A program made the position numbers and the translations under genes. From NCBI GenBank assembly GCA_964470195.1, contig CAYYBG010000021.1:1-34637 (forward strand): 34,637 nt of DNA, in the 5' to 3' direction. How positions within the stretch are numbered: position 1 is the first letter of the stretch; every line of letters starts with the position of its first letter. The notes under the pieces are model-generated. The model searched no databases and was not told where the DNA came from. It saw only the letters and a program-made list of their open reading frames with translations. Shown one piece after another: positions 13,074-20,081 of the stretch. This stretch comes from RFPI01 sp964470195 (GTDB taxonomy: Bacteria > Pseudomonadota > Gammaproteobacteria > Burkholderiales > Methylophilaceae).

Positions 13074-15932
13074 ATGAAGAAACCTATCAATCAATATACC
13101 GACTATGGAACACCAGCAAAATCATCTAGTGAGCAAGTGACGCTTGAAATTGATGGCACGAAAATCACTGTTCCAGCTGGTTCTTCAATTATGCATGCTG
13201 CCGTTGCTGCTGGTGTTTCAGTACCTAAATTATGTGCTACTGACAGCCTTGAACCATTTGGTTCTTGTCGTCTTTGCTTGGTGGAAATTGAAGGTCGACG
13301 TGGTTTTCCTGCCTCATGTACTACGCCTGTAGCAGAAGGCTTGAAAGTAAAAACACAAACGCCCAAATTGGCGGATATACGCCGAGGTGTGATGGAGTTA
13401 TACATTTCAGACCATCCATTAGATTGTTTAACTTGTGCCACCAACGGTGATTGTGAGTTACAAGATATGGCCGGTGCAGTGGGCTTGCGAGAAGTGCGTT
13501 ACGGTTATGATGGTGAAAATCATCTAAAGTCAGAAAAAGATACCTCAAATCCTTATTTTCAATTTGATCCATCCAAATGTATCGTATGTTCGCGTTGTGT
13601 GCGCGCATGTGAGGAAGTGCAGGGTACTTTTGCATTGACTATACAAGGGCGTGGCTTTGAATCCAAAGTTGCATCAGGCGTCAGTGATTTTATGGATTCT
13701 GAATGTGTATCTTGTGGCGCATGCGTACAAGCTTGTCCAACTGCAACGCTGATTGAGAAATCTGTGGTGCAACATGGTGTGCCAGACTATTCCATTACCA
13801 CGACTTGTGCTTACTGTGGAGTAGGTTGTTCATTTGATGCACAGATGAAAGGCGAACAAGTGGTACGAATGATACCGAGTAAGCATGGTGGTGCCAATCA
13901 TGGCCACTCATGTGTGAAAGGTCGCTTCGCATGGGGATATGCAACCCACAAAGACCGTATTACCACCCCTATGATACGTCAATCTATCCATGATCCTTGG
14001 CAACAAGTTAGTTGGGATGAAGCTATTCAATACGCAGCAAGCCAAATCAATCGAATTAAAGATCAATATGGCAAAGAATCGATAGGCGGAATTACCTCAT
14101 CTCGTTGTACTAATGAAGAAGTGTATGTCACACAAAAACTTATACGCGCAGTGTTAGGCACTAACAACGTTGATACATGTGCCCGCGTATGTCATTCGCC
14201 AACCGGTTATGGCCTAAAGCAAACATTGGGTGAGTCGGCAGGTACGCAAACCTTTGATTCCGTCATGCATTCTGATGTAATTTTTGTGATTGGAGCAAAC
14301 CCAACTGATGGTCATCCGGTGTTTGGCTCTCAAATGAAACGTCGTTTGCGTGCTGGCGCCAAACTGATTGTGGCTGATCCACGACAAATTGATTTGGTGC
14401 AATCCCCTCATGTACGAGCTGATTATCACCTAAAACTACGCCCTGGTACCAATGTAGCATTGATTTCAGCCATATCTCACGTGATTGTGACTGAGGGGTT
14501 GGTCAAAGAAGCATTTGTGCGTGAGCGTTGTGAATGGGATTCTTTTGAAATGTGGCGTGATTTTGCGGCTAAACCGGAAAACTCACCTGAAGCACTCAGC
14601 GAAGAACTAGGTGTGTCAGCGCAAGAGTTACGTGCTGCGGCACGCTTATATGCTACTGGTGGTAATGCAGCCATTTATTATGGCTTGGGCGTTACCGAAC
14701 ACAGCCAAGGTTCAACCATGGTGATGGGTATTGCTAATATTGCTATGGCGACTGGAAATGTTGGGCGTGAGGGTGTAGGTGTTAACCCGTTGCGTGGACA
14801 AAACAATGTTCAAGGTTCATGCGATATGGGTTCTATGCCACACGAGTTTACTGGATATCGGCATGTTTCTGATGATGCAACACGGGCATTGTTTGAATCA
14901 GCTTGGGGACGACCATTAAGTTCTGACCCTGGACTACGTATCCCTAATATGCTGGATGCTGCCATCGAAGGTAAATTTAAAGCTCTGTATTGTGTGGGTG
15001 AGGATATTGCGCAGTCAGATCCCAATACCCAACATGTCACTCATGCCTTGGAATCGATGGAATGTGTGATTGTGCAAGATTTGTTCTTGAACGAAACCGC
15101 TAAATTTGCCCATGTATTCTTCCCAGGCGCTTCTTTCCTTGAAAAATCTGGCACCTTTACTAATGCTGAACGCCGAATTTCTCCTGTGAGAAGAGTGATG
15201 ACGCCTAAAAATGGTATGGAGGATTGGGAGATTACTGCCAAACTTTGCACTGCTTTGGGCTATCCTATGCAATATGCGCATGCCTCTGACATCTTGGACG
15301 AAATCGCGGCACTAACTCCTACTTTCCAAGGTGTGAGCTTCCAGAAATTAGATCAATTGGGTAGCGTGCAATGGCCATGTGATGAGCAAAATCCAAGCGG
15401 TACACCGATAATGCACGTTGATGAATTTGTACGAGGCAAGGGCAAATTCTTTATTACTCAATATGTACCTACTTCAGAAAAAGTGAATGCACGTTATCCA
15501 CTGTTACTTACGACAGGTCGTATCTTGTCGCAATACAATGTCGGTGCACAAACTCGTCGAACTGAAAATGTGGCATGGCATAAAGAGGATGTATTAGAAA
15601 TTCATCCACATGATGCTGAAGATCGAGGAATTCAGGAGGGAGATTGGGTAGGCATTACTAGTCGTGCAGGGGATACCGTCATGCGAGCACTGATTACTGA
15701 CAGAGTGCAACCTGGTGTGGTTTATACAACATTCCATCACCCAGAGTCTGGGGCTAATGTGATTACTACTGAAAACTCAGACTGGGCTACTAATTGTCCA
15801 GAATTCAAGGTAACAGCAGTGCAAATCACTAAAGTCAGTCAAATCTCTGATTGGCAACGTAATTTCAAACGCTTTACTGAACAACAAATTGGTTTCGTTG
15901 AACAGGCAAGCAAACCGGCTAATGTCAGTTAA
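13074..15932 (+). CDS. fdsA: NAD-dependent formate dehydrogenase, alpha subunit (Mo/W-bis-MGD catalytic)
   Basis: This 952-residue catalytic subunit oxidises formate to CO2. From the N-terminus it has a 2Fe-2S ferredoxin domain (C54, C65, C68, C82), a His-Cys 4Fe-4S site (H114, C118, C121, C127), two ferredoxin-type 4Fe-4S motifs (C169/172/175/179 and C211/214/217/221), then the molybdopterin domain with its own 4Fe-4S ligands (C245, C248, C252, C280). The metal ligand is cysteine C373 in ARVCHSPTG, next to H374, so this is a Cys and not a selenocysteine enzyme. The C-terminal part is the usual cofactor-binding domain (TTGRILSQYNVGAQTRR). The ATG follows AAAGGA. An 18-bp hairpin lies directly behind its stop. 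Confidence 0.96.
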   Translation: MKKPINQYTDYGTPAKSSSEQVTLEIDGTKITVPAGSSIMHAAVAAGVSVPKLCATDSLEPFGSCRLCLVEIEGRRGFPASCTTPVAEGLKVKTQTPKLADIRRGVMELYISDHPLDCLTCATNGDCELQDMAGAVGLREVRYGYDGENHLKSEKDTSNPYFQFDPSKCIVCSRCVRACEEVQGTFALTIQGRGFESKVASGVSDFMDSECVSCGACVQACPTATLIEKSVVQHGVPDYSITTTCAYCGVGCSFDAQMKGEQVVRMIPSKHGGANHGHSCVKGRFAWGYATHKDRITTPMIRQSIHDPWQQVSWDEAIQYAASQINRIKDQYGKESIGGITSSRCTNEEVYVTQKLIRAVLGTNNVDTCARVCHSPTGYGLKQTLGESAGTQTFDSVMHSDVIFVIGANPTDGHPVFGSQMKRRLRAGAKLIVADPRQIDLVQSPHVRADYHLKLRPGTNVALISAISHVIVTEGLVKEAFVRERCEWDSFEMWRDFAAKPENSPEALSEELGVSAQELRAAARLYATGGNAAIYYGLGVTEHSQGSTMVMGIANIAMATGNVGREGVGVNPLRGQNNVQGSCDMGSMPHEFTGYRHVSDDATRALFESAWGRPLSSDPGLRIPNMLDAAIEGKFKALYCVGEDIAQSDPNTQHVTHALESMECVIVQDLFLNETAKFAHVFFPGASFLEKSGTFTNAERRISPVRRVMTPKNGMEDWEITAKLCTALGYPMQYAHASDILDEIAALTPTFQGVSFQKLDQLGSVQWPCDEQNPSGTPIMHVDEFVRGKGKFFITQYVPTSEKVNARYPLLLTTGRILSQYNVGAQTRRTENVAWHKEDVLEIHPHDAEDRGIQEGDWVGITSRAGDTVMRALITDRVQPGVVYTTFHHPESGANVITTENSDWATNCPEFKVTAVQITKVSQISDWQRNFKRFTEQQIGFVEQASKPANVS

Positions 15933-15938
15933 TTAATC

Positions 15939-15978
15939 CTGCATTAAAAGTACGCTGTCCAGTGTGCTTTTAATGCAG
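15939..15978 (+). other. Long perfect hairpin between fdsA and fdhD
   Basis: CTGCATTAAAAGTACGCT (15939-15956) pairs throughout with AGTGTGCTTTTAATGCAG (15961-15978), including two G-U pairs, around the loop GTCC. The stem begins 6 bases behind the fdsA stop and ends 15 bases before the preferred fdhD ATG. No T tract follows, so it is not a standard terminator. It buries an alternative fdhD start (ATG 15973). Confidence 0.8.
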
Positions 15979-15993
15979 CTACTGATCAAGTCT

Positions 15994-16812
15994 ATGCTGA
16001 AAATCGTCCAACAAACTTCCACGCAATTTGAGGTGGATAAGCTACAAGATGGTCAGCATCATTTGCAGCAAGATATACTCGCTGAAGAAACCCCAGTAGC
16101 GCTAGTTTACAATGGTGTATCCCATGCCGTGATGTTAGCTACCCCTTCAGATTTAGAAGATTTTGCATTGGGATTCTCGCTTGCAGAAAATATTATTCAA
16201 AATCCAAAGCAGTTGTATGGCATTGAATTTGAGACGCAAGCGCAAGGAATAGCCTTACAAATGCAAATTGCCACCAGTTGCTTTGCTGAACTTAAGGATA
16301 GACGAAGAAGTATGGCAGGCAGGACAGGTTGTGGGTTATGCGGGGCGGAAAGTTTGACGCAAGCCTTACGTTTGCTTGAAAAGCCTGTTAGTCGAGCTCA
16401 AGCAATAACAGAGGATGCTATCCACAACGCCTTACATGCTTTGCCGCAATTACAAACTTTGCAACAAGTCACTGGTGCGACACATGCCTGCGCTTGGGCA
16501 AATTTGCAGGGTGAAATACAAATTTTACGTGAGGATGTTGGACGCCATAATGCCTTGGATAAATTAATGGGCGCACGTGCACGGCAAATCCAACAAGGGC
16601 ATGATGGTGTAGGTTTTTTTGTCACAACTAGCCGTGCAAGTTATGAAATGGTCCAAAAGACAGCTTGCGCGGATATTGCCTTACTGATTGCTGTGTCTGC
16701 ACCAACGGCATTGGCAGTTCGTTTGGCGCAACAATTACAAATCACTTTAGTGGGTTTTGCACGTGCACATCAGATGGTGATATACACAGATGCGCAAGGT
16801 CTTATAAAATAA
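15994..16812 (+). CDS. fdhD: Formate dehydrogenase accessory sulfurtransferase FdhD/FdsC
   Basis: FdhD moves sulfur from the cysteine desulfurase to the bis-MGD cofactor and is required for active formate dehydrogenase. The two functional cysteines are in GRTGCGLCGAESL (C113 and C116 from the chosen start), in the flexible loop known from E. coli FdhD. Later conserved parts are REDVGRHNALDKLMG and the C-terminal VGFARAHQMVIYT. I chose the ATG at 15994, giving 272 residues. An in-frame ATG at 15973 lies within the 3' arm of the strong hairpin and has no clear ribosome-binding site, while the region before 15994 is itself a poor ribosome-binding site. In fds operons this gene is named fdsC. Confidence 0.93.
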   Translation: MLKIVQQTSTQFEVDKLQDGQHHLQQDILAEETPVALVYNGVSHAVMLATPSDLEDFALGFSLAENIIQNPKQLYGIEFETQAQGIALQMQIATSCFAELKDRRRSMAGRTGCGLCGAESLTQALRLLEKPVSRAQAITEDAIHNALHALPQLQTLQQVTGATHACAWANLQGEIQILREDVGRHNALDKLMGARARQIQQGHDGVGFFVTTSRASYEMVQKTACADIALLIAVSAPTALAVRLAQQLQITLVGFARAHQMVIYTDAQGLIK

Positions 16813-16846
16813 ACGCTTTTTGCGAATTAATCGAAACAAGGGCAGT

Positions 16847-17071
16847 ATGAATACAGAACATCTCGTCACGATGGCCAACCAAATTGGTGATTTTTTTAAA
16901 TCTTACCCAGATCAGGAATTGGCGAAAAAAGAGGTAGTGAATCACCTACAACGCTTTTGGGCATCTAGTATGCGTATGCAACTGATCGAACACGTCAAAC
17001 AACAGCAAGGCGCTGGCTTACAGCCCTTAGTGCGTGAAGCCATCGCTCAACACCAAGCATCCCTGCTCTAA
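16847..17071 (+). CDS. fdsD: NAD-dependent formate dehydrogenase, delta subunit
   Basis: This 74-residue protein begins MNTEHLVTMANQIGDFF and contains HLQRFWASSMRMQLIEHV, the recognisable FdsD pattern (LVxMANxIGxFF ... HLxxFWxxxMR). FdsD is a small subunit bound to the FdsGBA core and needed for full activity or assembly; its exact role is unsettled. I use the ATG at 16847; an upstream TTG at 16820 has no support. It closes the fds part of the operon, 34 bases behind fdhD and only 9 bases before ispD, with no terminator in between. Confidence 0.92.
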   Translation: MNTEHLVTMANQIGDFFKSYPDQELAKKEVVNHLQRFWASSMRMQLIEHVKQQQGAGLQPLVREAIAQHQASLL

Positions 17072-17080
17072 GGCAAAAAA

Positions 17081-17773
17081 ATGAGCCAGGGGCTACATGT
17101 GATTATTCCTGCTGCGGGCTCTGGCAGCCGTATGGGAGCTCAAACTGCTAAACAGTACCTAAACGTAGCAGGGAAGCCGATTTTGCATCATAGCTTGGCT
17201 CTATTTTGTCAGCACCCTCGGATTTCACATGTCTATCTTGCTTTAAGTGCTGAAGATACAATATGGCAAAAAACTGCTGGTGAGTTTTCCCAGCATGACA
17301 AACTGAGCGTACTACGCACAGGCGGTGAGAGTCGGGCACACACCGTCCTCAATACTTTGCAGCAAATTTCAGTGGCGCCTAATGATTGGGTGTTAGTACA
17401 TGATGCGGCCAGACCTGGTTTAAGTTCAGCTACATTAGAAAGACTGATTCATCATGTCCAGCAACATGAGGTGGGTGGACTGTTGGCGCTTCCTGTCGCA
17501 GATACCATCAAGCGAGCAGACGCTCAGGGACAAGTGCTTAGTACTGAGCAAAGAGCAGGGTTATGGACCGCACAAACGCCGCAGATGTTTCCTTATCAGC
17601 TATTGCTCCGCGCCTTACAAACTGCCGATTTTTCACCCACAGACGAGTCTCAGGCGGTTGAGGCACTTGGGTTGTCGCCTTTGTTAGTGCAAGGTGAGTC
17701 ACGAAATTTAAAAATTACTTATCAGCATGATCTGGCTTTGTTAGAGGCGATGATGCAAATGGAGCAAGAGTGA
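17081..17773 (+). CDS. ispD: 2-C-methyl-D-erythritol 4-phosphate cytidylyltransferase
   Basis: This 230-residue enzyme transfers CMP to methylerythritol phosphate, the third step of the non-mevalonate isoprenoid pathway. The nucleotide-binding signature IIPAAGSGSRMG (8-19) is followed by K24 in AKQYL, then VLVHDAARPGL in the middle and LWTAQTPQMF near the substrate site. The length is normal. It starts 9 bases after fdsD, and its TGA stop shares a base with the next ATG. No promoter is evident directly upstream, so transcription may come from the fds operon or from a promoter inside fdhD/fdsD. Confidence 0.95.
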   Translation: MSQGLHVIIPAAGSGSRMGAQTAKQYLNVAGKPILHHSLALFCQHPRISHVYLALSAEDTIWQKTAGEFSQHDKLSVLRTGGESRAHTVLNTLQQISVAPNDWVLVHDAARPGLSSATLERLIHHVQQHEVGGLLALPVADTIKRADAQGQVLSTEQRAGLWTAQTPQMFPYQLLLRALQTADFSPTDESQAVEALGLSPLLVQGESRNLKITYQHDLALLEAMMQMEQE

Positions 17774-18261
17774 TGATGTTTCGAGTGGGACAAGGCTTTG
17801 ATGTGCACCAATTAGTCAAAGGACGGCGCTTGATTATAGGTGGCGTGGATATCCCTTTTGAACTTGGCTTGCTCGGTCATTCAGATGCGGATGTGCTGTT
17901 GCATGCGATTGCAGATGCATTACTAGGTGCAGCAGGTTTGGGAGATATTGGACGTCATTTTCCCGATAATGACCAACGATTTTTAAACGCCGACTCGCGC
18001 AAATTATTGCGTCACGTGGTCGTTTTGATAAGCCAATCAGGCTGGAAGGTGGGCAATATTGATGCCACCATCATCGCCCAGGCACCAAAGATGGCAAGCT
18101 ATATTCCTTTGATGTGCGAGAATGTGGCTCATGACTGCCAAATTACCTTAGATCAAGTTAATATCAAGGCAACCACCACAGAAAAACTAGGCATGATAGG
18201 CAGAGAAGAAGGGATCGCTGCGCAAGCTGTGTGTTTGTTGCATCCATCAAGCGCGGATTAA
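17773..18261 (+). CDS. ispF: 2-C-methyl-D-erythritol 2,4-cyclodiphosphate synthase
   Basis: This 162-residue trimeric enzyme forms methylerythritol cyclodiphosphate. The metal ligands are visible as D10 and H12 in GQGFDVHQL and H44 in HSDADVLLHA. The substrate loop GAAGLGDIGRHFPD and the C-terminal TTEKLGMIGREEGI are standard. The start is one of two adjacent ATG codons (17773 or 17776) in a TGATGATG overlap with the ispD stop; GGAG upstream favours 17773. Its last 15 bases overlap the 3' end of the convergent Smr-domain gene, so the two transcripts are complementary there. Confidence 0.95.
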   Translation: MMFRVGQGFDVHQLVKGRRLIIGGVDIPFELGLLGHSDADVLLHAIADALLGAAGLGDIGRHFPDNDQRFLNADSRKLLRHVVVLISQSGWKVGNIDATIIAQAPKMASYIPLMCENVAHDCQITLDQVNIKATTTEKLGMIGREEGIAAQAVCLLHPSSAD

Positions 18262-18825
18262 TACGATTACAGCGCCACTCCCGCCATCATGGGGTCTTGC
18301 TTGTGCATAAGCAATCACCTCGTCACGTTGTATAAGCCAGTGCCTCAATTTGTGTTTTAACACAGGCTCCCTGTTTTTGGACCCCAACCCTTTGCCATGG
18401 ACGATACGTACGCAACGCAGACCTCGTTTTTTGCATTGGTTAAGAAAATCAGCAACATACAAACGCGCTTCATCGCTCACTAGGCCATGCAAGTCAATGC
18501 TGGCCTGAATCACCCAATGACCACGACGAAGTTTGCTCATCACCAAAGGGGATTGGCCCTCGCGCAAATAAAGTAGCTCCTCACCACTCTCTAACTCATG
18601 ACCAGGAATATAACCATCACTTAAAGAATCGCGTAAAGCTTGTTGCTCATCGCGGATAAATTGCAATGGAATGGGTTTGGGTTTGGGCTTGGCATGGTAG
18701 ACATGTTTTTTAGTCAGCGGGCGCGCATCTTGAACCGCTCGTCTGAATAGCTGCAATGATTCATCACTATCCTCGTCAGGTTGAGGATTGATCGTCGGGT
18801 CTTTATCCAGTTTCATCACGCTCAT
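18247..18825 (-). CDS. Smr-domain protein (MutS2-related small protein)
   Basis: This 192-residue protein has a disordered, charged N-terminal half and a C-terminal Smr domain (about residues 105-192). The domain shows the SIDLHGL motif, then CVRIVHGKGLGSKNR, and ends PHDGGSGAVIVLIR. Stand-alone Smr proteins have nicking or RNA-cleaving activity in some cases, and the biological role of this class (E. coli YdaL/SmrA-like or SmrB-like) is only partly known. It lies behind trxB on the minus strand and overlaps ispF tail to tail. ATG codons at residues 1 and 4 are both possible starts. Confidence 0.88.
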   Translation of the reverse strand: MSVMKLDKDPTINPQPDEDSDESLQLFRRAVQDARPLTKKHVYHAKPKPKPIPLQFIRDEQQALRDSLSDGYIPGHELESGEELLYLREGQSPLVMSKLRRGHWVIQASIDLHGLVSDEARLYVADFLNQCKKRGLRCVRIVHGKGLGSKNREPVLKHKLRHWLIQRDEVIAYAQARPHDGGSGAVIVLIRA

Positions 18826-18886
18826 CCTTGCAACGGTTCAGAAAAGCTAGCAATGAGAAGCAAGCTACAATGCTAGCAAAATCACC

Positions 18887-19837
18887 TTATTTTAAACTGC
18901 TAAGATAGCGCTCTGCATCTAACGCTGCCATACAGCCAGTTCCCGCACTGGTGACAGCTTGGCGATAAATATGATCTTGTACATCACCAGCAGCAAATAC
19001 ACCTGGAATGCTGGTGGCGGTGAAGTTACCCTCACGACCTGCATGGGTAACAATATAGCCACCTTCCATTTCCAACTGACCAGCAAAAATATCAGTGTTA
19101 GGTTTGTGACCAATCGCAATAAAAACGCCACGTAGGGCAATATCTTTGCTTGCGCCAGTTTGAACATTTTTAATACGCATACCGGTAACACCCATATCAT
19201 CTCCAACAACTTCATCCAAGGTGGCGTGAAGTTCGAGCACAATTCGGCCTTCTTTGACACGTTCCATCAGCTTATCCACCATAATTGCTTCAGCTTTAAA
19301 GCTATCGCGTCTGTGTACTAGCGTGACTTTGCTGGCAATATTAGCGAGATATAATGCTTCTTCAACTGCGGTATTACCGCCGCCAATCACCGCTACCTCC
19401 TGATTGCGATAGAAGAAGCCATCACATGTAGCGCATGCGGAAACACCTTTACCTGCAAACTTTTCTTCTGAAGGCAGACCCAAATATTTAGCCGAAGCAC
19501 CGGTGGCGATAATCAGCGCATCGCAAGTATATTCGCCGCTGTCACCCACAAGTCGTATGGGCTTTTCTGTTAGGTGAGCAGTATGAATGTGATCAAAAAT
19601 CATTTCGGTGTTGAAACGCTCCGCATGCTTTTGAAATCGTGCCATTAACTCTGGGCCCATCACACCATCTGCATCTGCAGGCCAATTGTCTACCTCAGTA
19701 GTGGTCATCAGTTGTCCGCCTTGAGCGATCCCAGTAACAAGAACAGGTTTTAGATTGGCGCGCGCTGCATATACGGCAGCGGTATAACCCGCAGGGCCTG
19801 AACCCAAAATCATCAATTGGGCGTGTCTGGTGCTCAT
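18887..19837 (-). CDS. trxB: Thioredoxin reductase
   Basis: This 316-residue flavoprotein passes electrons from NADPH to thioredoxin. The FAD-binding motif is GSGPAGYTAAVYAARA (12-27), the redox-active disulfide is C135-A-T-C138 (ACATCDGFF), and the NADPH motif is GGGNTAVEEALYLA (152-165) followed by VHRRDSF. The C-terminal GVFAAGDVQD FAD segment is present. The ATG is preceded by CAGGAG. It is divergent from ftsK, a common arrangement in Beta- and Gammaproteobacteria. The inside-frame open reading frame on the same strand is a shadow. Confidence 0.96.
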   Translation of the reverse strand: MSTRHAQLMILGSGPAGYTAAVYAARANLKPVLVTGIAQGGQLMTTTEVDNWPADADGVMGPELMARFQKHAERFNTEMIFDHIHTAHLTEKPIRLVGDSGEYTCDALIIATGASAKYLGLPSEEKFAGKGVSACATCDGFFYRNQEVAVIGGGNTAVEEALYLANIASKVTLVHRRDSFKAEAIMVDKLMERVKEGRIVLELHATLDEVVGDDMGVTGMRIKNVQTGASKDIALRGVFIAIGHKPNTDIFAGQLEMEGGYIVTHAGREGNFTATSIPGVFAAGDVQDHIYRQAVTSAGTGCMAALDAERYLSSLK

Positions 19838-20081
19838 AGCGAAACTCCTGAAAAAAGTAATCGGATTGAAAAATTAAAAGATGAATATTTTAACCGAAAA
19901 TATGTGCTTGTTTTTGCCCTATGCTGTCATGACAGGCTTATTTTTTAGCAGAATTGGATCAACAAAAAATCCTGTCGCGATACTGCCTATTAGGCATCGA
20001 TTATATCCCTCGGCAATTCGTGTAATCACCTGCCGCTAACTGTTATAATTTACAGGTTCTTATCGATAACAGGATTTCAAC
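19838..20081. promoter_or_regulatory. Divergent control region trxB / ftsK
   Basis: This 244-base AT-rich gap has the palindrome CTGTCATGACAG (19924-19935), a small inverted repeat GCCTATTAGGC (about 19985-19995) and a perfect TATAAT (20044-20049) well placed as the -10 box of ftsK. No convincing -35 box was found at either gene, and nothing suggests a small gene in the gap. Confidence 0.45.

Noticed and set aside
13074..15932. Possible selenocysteine in the formate dehydrogenase catalytic subunit
   Set aside because: The frame has no in-frame TGA, and the metal ligand position reads as cysteine (ARVCHSP, C373).
18846..18877. GCTAGCA / TGCTAGC inverted repeat between the Smr gene and trxB
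   Set aside because: The arms are only 7 bp with an 18-base loop and no T tract; not supported as a terminator or operator.
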